This document shows, piece after piece, positions 1 to 6,907 of a stretch of 19,646 nt of DNA; the stretch's first letter is position 1; each line of letters begins with the position of its first letter. A program made the position numbers and the translations under genes. The DNA is taken from NCBI GenBank assembly GCA_023393045.1, contig JAEWMV010000199.1, forward strand, positions 1 through 19,646, given 5' to 3'. This DNA comes from Bacillota bacterium. Its GTDB lineage: Bacteria; Bacillota; Clostridia; Christensenellales; CAG-138. The notes beneath the pieces are model-generated. The model saw only the letters and a list, made by a program, of their open reading frames with translations. It made no database searches and was not told where the DNA came from.

Positions 1-757
1 GCGTATAAGGGTGCGCCGCATGGTCGAAAATCTCCCTTACCGTGCCGGTTTCCACGATTTTGCCCGCGTACATCACGGCGATTTTATCGCACGTTTCGCC
101 TAAGATGGAAAGGTCGTGCGTGATGAGTATGAGCCCCATCTTCCGTTCCCGCCGGAGCCTTTCCAATAAGTCGAGTATCTGCGCCTGTATCATCACGTCG
201 AGCGCGGTGGTGGGCTCGTCGCCGATGACGAGCTTCGCGTCGCAGGCAAGTGCCATGGCGATCATGGCCCTTTGCTTCATGCCGCCGGAAAATTCGTGCG
301 GATAGCGCATGAGCCTGTCCCGCGGAATTTCCACAAGCTCCAGCAAATCGCCCGCGCGCCGCATCGCCTCCTTCATGTCCGCGCCCTCGTGGAGCACAAT
401 AGCCTCCGCAATCTGCCAGCCCACACGCTTGACGGGGTTCATGGCGTTCATCGCGCCCTGAAAGATGATCGAAACATCCTTCCAGCGGTGCGCGCGTATC
501 TCGTCCATGGAAAGCTTTGTGTAGTCGATGCCCTCAACTTTTATCTCTCCCCCCGCGATGTACCCCTCGCGCGGCAGCATACGGCAGATGGAAAGCGCGC
601 TCGTGGTTTTGCCGCAGCCGGATTCGCCCACGATCCCCAGCGACTGCGCGTAGTCCAAATCAAAATCCACGCCGTCCACGGCGCGAAGGTCGCCCTTCGC
701 CGTACGGAAATAAGCCTTCAGTCCTTTTACCTCGAGCAGCTTTTGCTTTGTTTCCAT
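1..757 (-). CDS. Oligopeptide/dipeptide ABC transporter ATP-binding protein (OppD/DppD-like), partial
   Basis: Cytoplasmic ATPase that powers peptide import through the two permeases encoded just upstream. 252 codons are visible and the C-terminus lies off the left edge. Seen: Walker A GESGCGKT (residues 44-51), Q-loop Gln100, signature FSGGMKQR (156-163), Walker B LVIGDEP (176-182) with catalytic Glu181, and switch His214. The visible end, HPYT, is where the OppD/DppD C-terminal extension normally begins, so the gene probably continues for roughly 70 residues. The ATG at 757 is chosen because GGAGAGGTG lies just upstream. That ribosome site contains the TGA of the upstream permease, so translation is probably coupled. 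An OppF-like partner may follow outside the window. Family assignment is secure; the peptide substrate is unknown. Confidence 0.95.
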   Translation of the reverse strand, partial: METKQKLLEVKGLKAYFRTAKGDLRAVDGVDFDLDYAQSLGIVGESGCGKTTSALSICRMLPREGYIAGGEIKVEGIDYTKLSMDEIRAHRWKDVSIIFQGAMNAMNPVKRVGWQIAEAIVLHEGADMKEAMRRAGDLLELVEIPRDRLMRYPHEFSGGMKQRAMIAMALACDAKLVIGDEPTTALDVMIQAQILDLLERLRRERKMGLILITHDLSILGETCDKIAVMYAGKIVETGTVREIFDHAAHPYT

Positions 758-762
758 GCCGC

Positions 763-1683
763 TCACCTCTCCTTCAGCCTGGGGTTCAATATCTCGTCAA
801 ACGCGTACCCCATGAGCGTAAGCCCCAGCACCACGAGCACCACGCACACGCCCGCGGGCAAAAAATACCACCATGCGCCCTTGGCCACGGCGCTGTTGGC
901 GTTGGCGTAATAGAGGATCATGCCCCAGCTTGGCTGGCTTGTATCCCCGAGGCCGAGGAAGCTCAGCGTCGTTTCCGTGCTGATGGCCGCTGCGGCGGAA
1001 AGCACGGTGTTGGCAAACACCACGGGGAATACGTTCGGTAAAATGTGCTTTCTCATGATGTGCGCGCTTTTCGCGCCGATGGAAACGGTGCGCTCCACAT
1101 AGGGCATCTCTTTTACCGAAAGCGTCTGCGCCCGCACGAGCCGCGCGCTGCCCGCCCACCCCGTGAGGCCGATGACGAGTATGATGTTGACGAGGCTTGC
1201 GCCCAGTATCGCCGCGAGCACCATGCAAAGCGGCAGCCACGGTATGCAGAGCATGAAATCCGTAAGGCGCATAAGTAGCACGTCCACCCATTTGCCGAAA
1301 TAGCCGGAAATGACGCCCACTACCGTGCCGATGAGCATGGAGATGGCCGTCGCCACCGCGGCGACGAGCATCGACACCCTCGCCCCCGCCACGAGGAAGC
1401 GGAAAAGGTCGCGCCCGAGGTGATCCGTGCCAAGCCAGTGTTCGCCGCTCGGGGGTAGCCAGCGCATCGCGCCGGATTCGCCCGTGTCGCCGAGGCGAAA
1501 GCCCACCGCGCTTTGGCCGAACAGGGCGACCAGCGCGAAGAAGAGCACGAGGATGCTGCCGGCAAAAGCCGTTTTGTTGCGATAGATCTGCCGGAAGAAC
1601 TCGCGCGTGCGCATTATGCGCATTTCGCCGCGAAGGGAGCGCCGGCGGGTTCCCGCAAAGAGGAAAGCAAAGAATTTCTTCAT
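763..1683 (-). CDS. Oligopeptide ABC transporter permease (OppC/DppC-like)
   Basis: Inner-membrane permease of 306 aa, half of the peptide channel. A basic N-terminal stretch is followed by a first membrane helix (FAGSILVLFFALVALFG). The family signature LGTDHLGRDLFRFLVAGARVS follows, in pieces around residues 83-103, and then further hydrophobic helices. The cytoplasmic EAA-type loop that docks on the ATPase (SIGAKSAHIMRKHILPN) is present, and the C-terminus is the typical NPRLKER. The ATG at 1683 is preferred over upstream in-frame codons because GAGGGGG sits at the right distance. The stop of the upstream permease lies inside that ribosome site. Its own TGA sits inside the ribosome site of the ATPase gene, so the three genes are tightly packed. 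Confidence 0.94.
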   Translation of the reverse strand: MKKFFAFLFAGTRRRSLRGEMRIMRTREFFRQIYRNKTAFAGSILVLFFALVALFGQSAVGFRLGDTGESGAMRWLPPSGEHWLGTDHLGRDLFRFLVAGARVSMLVAAVATAISMLIGTVVGVISGYFGKWVDVLLMRLTDFMLCIPWLPLCMVLAAILGASLVNIILVIGLTGWAGSARLVRAQTLSVKEMPYVERTVSIGAKSAHIMRKHILPNVFPVVFANTVLSAAAAISTETTLSFLGLGDTSQPSWGMILYYANANSAVAKGAWWYFLPAGVCVVLVVLGLTLMGYAFDEILNPRLKER

Positions 1684-1696
1684 AACTGTTCCCCCC

Positions 1697-2665
1697 TCAA
1701 TTCTTGATGCGCGGGTCGATGAGGCCGTACACGACGTCCGCAATGAAGTTGGCGAGTATGGTCGATATCGTCGTAAAGAGAAAAATGCCCTGCAAAAGCG
1801 TATAATCCCTGTTGTCGATGGCAGTGTAGGTGAGGCTGCCAAGCCCCGGCCAGCTGAACATGGTTTCAAGCTGCACCGCGCCCGCAATGACAAAGCCGAG
1901 GTTCATAAACACCAGCGTCACCATGGGCAGCATGGCGTTTGGCATGGCGTGTTTTCTCAACACATAGCCTTCGCGGAAGCCTTTCGCGCGGGCGGTGGAG
2001 ATATAATCCTCCTGCAGCACGTCCATCATGGTGCTGCGCATGGTCACGCAGTATTCCCCCGTCATCCCCAGGCTCATGCAGATGACGGGCAGCGCCATGC
2101 GGTTGGCAACGTCCTTTATGTGCGCCCATGTGGAGGTGAATATCTTGCCCGTGGTGTACATGCCCATCGAGGGGAAGATGTTAAGCGACGTGCAGAAAAC
2201 GAGGATGAGCATCATGCACAGCCAGAAGGTGGGCATGGAGTAGATGACGAGGGAAAGGGAGAGCAGCGCCGTGTCGACGGCACGCCCGCGCTTTGCCGCC
2301 GCGACGACGCCAAAGAGCGTGCCGAGCACGATGGCGATGACCTCCGCGATGCCAAGCAGCATCACCGTGGGCAGTATGCGCGAGGATATCACGCTCCACA
2401 CGCTTTTGCCGTAGGTGTAGGAAGTGCCCAGATCGAAATGGGCAAGCTTGACGAAATACCCCGTGAACTGCTGCCACAGCGTGCCGTCGAGCCCGTAATA
2501 GGCGGCAAGGCTTTTGAGCGCTTCCTCGCTCGCCTTGGTCGTACGATCAAGCCGCGTGATGATGTCCCCCGGCAGCAGCCGGAAAAGTATGAAGTTGAAA
2601 ACCAGCACGCAGAAGATGGTCACAAGCAAATAGAGGAGCTTGCCGAGTATCCGTCTTAGCTGCAT
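1697..2665 (-). CDS. Oligopeptide ABC transporter permease (OppB/DppB-like)
   Basis: Inner-membrane permease of 322 aa, partner of the OppC-like protein downstream. It starts with the characteristic N-terminal helix followed by FRLLPGD. The EAA loop YISTARAKGFREGYVLRKHA and the next segment MPNAMLPMV are typical of OppB. The C-terminus DPRIKN also fits the family. The ATG at 2665 has AGGGTGG upstream; a GTG three codons earlier (2674) is possible but lies inside that ribosome site. It follows the lipoprotein gene after an 82-base gap that contains a strong hairpin, a common arrangement where the binding protein is made in excess over the membrane parts. Confidence 0.94.
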   Translation of the reverse strand: MQLRRILGKLLYLLVTIFCVLVFNFILFRLLPGDIITRLDRTTKASEEALKSLAAYYGLDGTLWQQFTGYFVKLAHFDLGTSYTYGKSVWSVISSRILPTVMLLGIAEVIAIVLGTLFGVVAAAKRGRAVDTALLSLSLVIYSMPTFWLCMMLILVFCTSLNIFPSMGMYTTGKIFTSTWAHIKDVANRMALPVICMSLGMTGEYCVTMRSTMMDVLQEDYISTARAKGFREGYVLRKHAMPNAMLPMVTLVFMNLGFVIAGAVQLETMFSWPGLGSLTYTAIDNRDYTLLQGIFLFTTISTILANFIADVVYGLIDPRIKN

Positions 2666-2699
2666 AAGTACCACCCTTAATGAAGCAATTTGCTATGAA

Positions 2700-2724
2700 G
2701 CATGGCGGGTTTTGCCCGCCATGC
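2700..2724 (-). promoter_or_regulatory. Intercistronic hairpin between binding-protein and permease genes
   Basis: A perfect 10-bp inverted repeat (GCATGGCGGG / CCCGCCATGC) with a 5-base loop. On the transcribed strand it is followed by TTCATAG, with no run of T, so it is not a good intrinsic terminator. The likely role is inferred from comparable operons: protecting the 3' end of the binding-protein message and lowering read-through to the permeases. Confidence 0.6.
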
Positions 2725-2747
2725 CCATGTGGTTCTCCGCTGTTTGG

Positions 2748-4508
2748 TTATTCCCCGATGTATGTAAGGTGCATCAGCTCGTAGGGCAATGTGGTGTAGT
2801 CCCACAGCAAGCCGTACTCGGAGCCCTCGGGCAGCTGCGCGTACCCCTGCCACTTCGCTTTGTTGACGGGCTGGATGTAGTAGTAGTAGCCGAGGATAAG
2901 CATGGGGCAGTCCTCGTAGAAGATCTCCTGCATCCTGTTGACGGCCGCGCGGCGCGCTTCGTCGTTTTCGGCATAGAGCTGCTCGTTGAAGAGCGTGTCG
3001 TACTCCGCGTTTCCATAGCCCGTTTCGTTATAGCCGTTGTTGGCGTATGCCCAGTATCCGTCCTCCCACTGGAAGAGGGAGAGCGAGAAGGACGGGTCCA
3101 CGTACGCGCCCCATTCGACGATGTACATGTCGTAATCAAACGCGTCGCAGTAGTCCCACAGCGTCGCCTGGTCGTAGCCCTGCACAACAAGCTCTATGCC
3201 CGCCTTCTGGCAGGTCTCCTTCATGATGGTGCAGGCGTCCTGATCCTCGGTGTTGTTGGAATCGTAGTTGAGGCGGAAGGTGAGCGCCTCCCCGTTGGCG
3301 TTATAGCGCGTCGCGCCCGCCGCCTTGTCCGCCTCGCCGTAGGCGCCGCCCGCGGCGTTGTAGGTGAAGCCCGCGCCCTCGAGCAGGGCGATGGCCTTTT
3401 CAACGTTATCCTGTGCGTCGGAATCGCGGTAGTTCGCGTAGTTGGTCTTAAGGTCGTAATAGTATTTGCTGTTGGCGCCGAGCATCGAGTCGCCCGCAAC
3501 GCCGAGGCCGCTGTAGGCCATGTCCAAAATATAGCTCCTGCGCGTGCAGTAGTCGATGGCCTGGCGCACTTCTTTCAATTGGATGAGCTGGTTGGCGGCG
3601 GAGCCTGCTTCGGGCGCGTTGAGGTTGAAGGAAACGGCGTTGAAGCCGTAGGTCATGCCCAGCGCGTAATCGAAGGATTCGTCGGTCTTGAGCGCGTCAA
3701 GCGCGCTCGCCGTCATATACTCGCACGCGTCCAGCTCGCCGTTTTGGAGCGCGGTGAGGGGTTCGGCCACATTGTAGACATAGACCAGCGCGTCGACGGC
3801 GCTCTGCCCGTTCCAGTATTTGTCGTTTTTGACCAGCGTGCAGGCGATGTCGTCCGCGCCGTACCATTTGAAGGGGCCTGTGCCCACCATATTTTCGGGG
3901 GTCAGCTCCACTTCGAGCGCGGCGTACACGTTCTCGTCGTCGGAGGCAAGATAGTTGCCCGCGTCGTCCGTAAAATACTCTTTCCAGATGTGCGCGGGGT
4001 AAATGGGGCATACGGAAAGGTATTCGATGATGTAGGGATAATCGGCCTCCACGGTGAACTTGAGCGTCGTCTCGTCCACGACCTCAATCGAATCCGGGTC
4101 GAGGAAGAGCACGTCGTAGGCGTGCGCGTAGCTCCAGTAATAGGTCGTGTAGAGCGTGAAGGCCACGTCGTTTGCCGTGAACTTCTCGCCGTCCTGCCAG
4201 GAAACGTCGTCCCGCACGCGCAGCGTGTAGGTGCAGGTGCCGTCTTCGTTGACGGCCTTGTCGTAGCCCGCGGCGAGGCTATTCACAAGCTCGTAGTTGC
4301 GGTCCCTGACAAAGAGCGTGTCGTAGATGGACGCGTATACATAGTAGGCGATGGTATGCGTGCCGAAATAGGGGTTGAGCGAATCCGGTTCATCGCCGAA
4401 GCCGAAACGGAAATAAATCGTGTCATCGTCCCCGCCCCCGCAGGCCGCAAGCGGCAGGGCGAAAACGATGACAAGCAACAGCGCGATGATTCTACTTGCC
4501 GGTTTCAT
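2748..4508 (-). CDS. Peptide ABC transporter substrate-binding lipoprotein (SBP_bac_5 / OppA-like)
   Basis: Extracytoplasmic receptor of 586 aa that delivers peptides to the permeases encoded downstream. The N-terminus is a lipoprotein signal peptide: basic start, hydrophobic core, lipobox LAAC ending at Cys23, then GGGDDD. The mature protein opens with FRFGFGDEPDSLNPYFG, the usual start of family 5 binding proteins, and continues with the conserved DDVSWQDGEKFTANDVAFTL. Length fits the family. Start choice: AAAGGATGG lies 5 bases before the ATG at 4508; an ATG three codons earlier (4517) is also possible. The C-terminal half is rich in Tyr, Trp and Asp, which is common in extracellular sugar or peptide receptors and does not identify the ligand. 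Confidence 0.94.
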   Translation of the reverse strand: MKPASRIIALLLVIVFALPLAACGGGDDDTIYFRFGFGDEPDSLNPYFGTHTIAYYVYASIYDTLFVRDRNYELVNSLAAGYDKAVNEDGTCTYTLRVRDDVSWQDGEKFTANDVAFTLYTTYYWSYAHAYDVLFLDPDSIEVVDETTLKFTVEADYPYIIEYLSVCPIYPAHIWKEYFTDDAGNYLASDDENVYAALEVELTPENMVGTGPFKWYGADDIACTLVKNDKYWNGQSAVDALVYVYNVAEPLTALQNGELDACEYMTASALDALKTDESFDYALGMTYGFNAVSFNLNAPEAGSAANQLIQLKEVRQAIDYCTRRSYILDMAYSGLGVAGDSMLGANSKYYYDLKTNYANYRDSDAQDNVEKAIALLEGAGFTYNAAGGAYGEADKAAGATRYNANGEALTFRLNYDSNNTEDQDACTIMKETCQKAGIELVVQGYDQATLWDYCDAFDYDMYIVEWGAYVDPSFSLSLFQWEDGYWAYANNGYNETGYGNAEYDTLFNEQLYAENDEARRAAVNRMQEIFYEDCPMLILGYYYYIQPVNKAKWQGYAQLPEGSEYGLLWDYTTLPYELMHLTYIGE

Positions 4509-4573
4509 CTTATCCATCCTTTCAGTCCCTGATTGGAGGGTGATGTGTTTCCGGCTGTATTGTATACCTTTAT

Positions 4574-4601
4574 GCACGAAAAAGCTATATTCTATTCGTG
4601 C
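4574..4601. repeat. Inverted repeat between the LD-carboxypeptidase and the peptide receptor gene
   Basis: GCACGAA at 4574-4580 pairs with TTCGTGC at 4595-4601 across a 14-base A/T-rich spacer. It starts 5 bases after the LD-carboxypeptidase stop and lies about 65 bases upstream of the receptor start. It could be a weak terminator, an operator or a leader hairpin. No clear -35/-10 pair is visible in this 97-base gap, so it cannot be said whether the peptide operon has its own promoter here. Confidence 0.4.
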
Positions 4602-4605
4602 GTGT

Positions 4606-5553
4606 TTAAATCACTCCGCTCTCGAGTACGGTGAGCTTCTTTTCGTCGCTGTCGAGCCGCGCGAAAGCGCCCATCGGCAGGGTCGCGGTATCCTGCGTGT
4701 GGCCGAGGGGCAGCCCGTAGAGCACGGGCACGCCGAGGTTTGCGCAATAGTAATTGAAAACGTCCTCGATGTCCGTGTCGCTATAATAGCCGGGGTCGAA
4801 GATGTTGGGATCGCAGTTGTTGCACTCGCCTATCACGATGCCCGCGATGCCCTCAAACTTGCCTGCGTTGCGCAGGTGGGAGAAGCAGTGGTCCATGATC
4901 CAGGGCTCCGTATCCACCTCCTCAAGGAAGAGGATTTTTCCGCGCGTATCGATCTCGTAGGGCGTGCCCAGCGTCGCGCATACAAGCGTGAGGTTGCCGC
5001 CCACAAGCTCGCCCTCGCAGACACCGGGCGCGACGGAATAGAGCCACTTCTTTTTATCCGCAAGCTCAATTTCGCCCAAGGGTTCCGGCGTGCTTATCGC
5101 CTTAAAAAACTGCTTTCTCGTATACTCGCTCAAATCCTCGCTCGTAAAGCGCGTCATGCCCGGGCCGTGGAAGGTCATCACGCCCGCTTTTCGGTAGATG
5201 GCGAGGTGGATGCTCGTGATGTCCGAAAAACCCGTGAATATCTTGGGATTCGCGCGTATGGAATCATAGTCGATGCCGCCGAGTATCTGTGCGCTGCCGT
5301 AGCCGCCCTGGGTCACGAATATGGCGTCGATCTCGTCGTCATAGAACATGCCGTTGAAATCCGCAATGCGGTGCTCCTCCGTGGCGGCGAAGAAGCCCTT
5401 CGTCTCGTTGACATGTGCGCCCAGGCGCACGTTGAAGCCCATGCTCTCGAGCATCTCCTCGGCGCGCAGCACGTCGCTTTTGTGGAAGGAGGAGCTTGCG
5501 GGCGATATGATGCCGATGGTGTCTCCCTTGTTTAGTTTCTTTGCCTTGATCAT
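4606..5553 (-). CDS. LD-carboxypeptidase / MccF-like serine peptidase, family S66
   Basis: Cytoplasmic serine peptidase of 315 aa. Family S66 enzymes remove the terminal D-amino acid from murein tetrapeptides or cleave related acyl-peptide bonds (microcin C immunity). The whole catalytic triad can be seen: nucleophile Ser110 in TGFSDITS, Glu211 or Glu212 in LFLEEVDTEPW, and His285 in GLPLGHTQDTATLP. The N-terminal IGIISPAS and TQGGYGS motifs are also typical. Start at 5553 is fixed by a perfect AAAGGAGG; the open frame continues about 96 codons upstream, but that stretch has no protein-like sequence. It lies directly upstream of the peptide importer on the same strand, so a role in recycling of wall peptides is a reasonable inference, not proven. 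Confidence 0.92.
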   Translation of the reverse strand: MIKAKKLNKGDTIGIISPASSSFHKSDVLRAEEMLESMGFNVRLGAHVNETKGFFAATEEHRIADFNGMFYDDEIDAIFVTQGGYGSAQILGGIDYDSIRANPKIFTGFSDITSIHLAIYRKAGVMTFHGPGMTRFTSEDLSEYTRKQFFKAISTPEPLGEIELADKKKWLYSVAPGVCEGELVGGNLTLVCATLGTPYEIDTRGKILFLEEVDTEPWIMDHCFSHLRNAGKFEGIAGIVIGECNNCDPNIFDPGYYSDTDIEDVFNYYCANLGVPVLYGLPLGHTQDTATLPMGAFARLDSDEKKLTVLESGVI

Positions 5554-5824
5554 GCCCGTATCCTCCTTTGCCCTTGATTGGGGCGCGCCGTACCGTCTCC
5601 ATCGTTTCGGGCTTTGCAGCCCAAACAAGACTTTATAAAACCGTCGCTGAAAACGGCGGATTTTAAGCCCGGTGGGAGGATGACCTGCCGCGCGCCTCCC
5701 CGGCGCGCTTTGTGTTCGCATGAGATTTGTTGGGCGGAAATTTCCCGCCGCCCGCTTCAATGCGGCGGCTTTGCCGTTTAAAAACCGGCTTGCCCGACGG
5801 CGGTAAGCGTCCCCGGCTGATAAC
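5554..5824 (-). promoter_or_regulatory. Long structured 5' leader of the LD-carboxypeptidase gene
   Basis: From the predicted start of transcription (about 5818) to the ATG is about 265 nt with no convincing gene. Hairpins seen on the transcribed strand: GCGCGCC/GGCGCGC around a GGGGA loop (about 5690-5710); an imperfect CCGCCG...CGACGG followed by TTTTATAAAG (about 5630-5660); and GGGCT-GCAA-AGCCC with a GNRA-type tetraloop (about 5608-5622). The TTTT after the second hairpin makes it terminator-like. No known riboswitch core (T-box, cyclic-di-GMP, SAM or others) could be recognised by eye. Confidence 0.4.
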
Positions 5825-5854
5825 ATTATAGCATTATACATCGCAACCGGTCAA
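5825..5854 (-). promoter_or_regulatory. Sigma-A type promoter for the LD-carboxypeptidase gene
   Basis: On the minus strand, TTGACC (5849-5854) and TATAAT (5825-5830) are separated by 18 bases. TGC directly precedes the -10 box, giving an extended -10 (TGCTATAAT). This is a close match to the vegetative consensus in an otherwise G+C-rich region. Confidence 0.7.
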
Positions 5855-5940
5855 TAAAACGGGCAAAAATGGGACATGCGGCATGTATAAGCCGGACGTT
5901 ATACGCATAAAAACACAGTGTCCCGCCCGCGTTCGACATA

Positions 5941-5968
5941 TTGTTTACGGGGCGGATTATGGTATAAT
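5941..5968 (+). promoter_or_regulatory. Promoter for the secreted-protein / transglutaminase-like pair
   Basis: TTGTTT (5941-5946), 16-base spacer, then TATAAT (5963-5968), followed 58 bases later by the first start codon. It diverges from the LD-carboxypeptidase promoter about 100 bases away. The 5855-5940 stretch between them holds nothing else recognisable. Confidence 0.55.
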
Positions 5969-6026
5969 TTAAGAAAGCGTCCATTTATGTACAAAAATAA
6001 AATAGCTGGGGGGTATCCTGAGATTG

Positions 6027-6893
6027 ATGAAGCGCGTTATCACCATATGTATGGCCTGCGTGCTGCTCGTGCTATCGAGCGCGCCGGTCGTTGCCTCCGG
6101 TCTTGCGGCGCAGGACGTCAGGCCGGCGATAGAGACCGTTCAAGACTGCGTTTCCCGGACGGACTCCATCCTCTCCACCGTTGAGGGAATCATCGACTGG
6201 CAGATCGTCGGCTCCGAGGCGGAGCTCGAAGCGTACCGCGAAGCGCTCTATTCCGGCGCGGAATACGAGTCGGAGGACGATCATGAGGAGATCGTCGCCA
6301 AGGCGGAGGAGCTCGGCCTTTGCATCGAGCAAATAACAGCCCTTCAGGCTGAGGTGGACGCGCTTGCCCCCACGGGCCTTGAAAGCGTGGATAAAACCAT
6401 AACGGCGGCGCAGGTATACTTCGCGTGGCTTCAGGGCGCGCTCGCCGACCTGATGAGCATATTCGACTTTTATTTCGCCGAGTATGAGGCGGGCCGGGGA
6501 CTGGCGGAATATGACGCCGAAGACTACGCCGATACGGGCGACGCCATCGCGGACCTCTATTACGCCATCCAGGACATGACGGACGCCATGGATGAAATTG
6601 AGTGCCCGGGGTACATGCAGGAATGCTTTAAGAAATACGTCGGCACCACGCGCAAATACCTCCTGGTGCTCGAATCCATGTACACGGCCGTGCAGCTTGA
6701 GGACGTGCTCAGGAGCACCTCCGCCATCTATCTGATCGGCCGCATGGACATCGAAATCGGCAAGTGCGAAATCGAGCTGACGGAGCTGTTCAACCTCCAG
6801 TACGAAAAGGTGCAAAGCCGTCTTGACGGGGACATTGGCACCCTTCGCGCGGAGCTTTCCGCAAATTGCGCCGCGCTCCTCGGCGCGCTGTAA
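6027..6893 (+). CDS. Secreted acidic helical protein, unknown function
   Basis: Not recognised as a known family. The 288-aa product begins with a clear signal peptide (MKRVITICMACVLLVLSSAPVVAS, with likely cleavage after VAS). The mature part is acidic and reads as a bundle of amphipathic helices with heptad-like spacing of Leu, Ile and Ala. Several Cys are present (for example in ECPGYMQECF), which could form disulfides outside the cell. No second membrane segment or catalytic motif is visible. Start: ATG at 6027 is used; the adjacent TTG at 6024 lies closer to the only ribosome-site candidate (GGGGGG at 6008-6013). Its stop is 14 bases before the next start, so the two products are probably made together and may act together at the cell surface. 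Confidence 0.75.
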   Translation: MKRVITICMACVLLVLSSAPVVASGLAAQDVRPAIETVQDCVSRTDSILSTVEGIIDWQIVGSEAELEAYREALYSGAEYESEDDHEEIVAKAEELGLCIEQITALQAEVDALAPTGLESVDKTITAAQVYFAWLQGALADLMSIFDFYFAEYEAGRGLAEYDAEDYADTGDAIADLYYAIQDMTDAMDEIECPGYMQECFKKYVGTTRKYLLVLESMYTAVQLEDVLRSTSAIYLIGRMDIEIGKCEIELTELFNLQYEKVQSRLDGDIGTLRAELSANCAALLGAL

Positions 6894-6907
6894 GGGAGGG
6901 CGAAGAT

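Noticed and set aside
2640..4532. Long plus-strand open frame antisense to the peptide receptor gene, 630 codons
   Set aside because: The minus-strand frame encodes a complete family 5 binding lipoprotein. The plus frame is Val/Arg/His-rich, has no ribosome site and no domain; it is a by-product of G/C-rich third positions.
5700..5820. Cyclic-di-GMP type riboswitch in the LD-carboxypeptidase leader, suggested by a CGGCAAAGCC string
   Set aside because: The two conserved stems with the tetraloop and receptor of that class could not be laid out; only the short string matches.
5554..5841. N-terminal extension of the LD-carboxypeptidase by 96 codons
   Set aside because: The family N-terminus fits the ATG at 5553, which has a perfect ribosome site. 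The extension is Arg-rich, overlaps the predicted promoter and contains hairpins.
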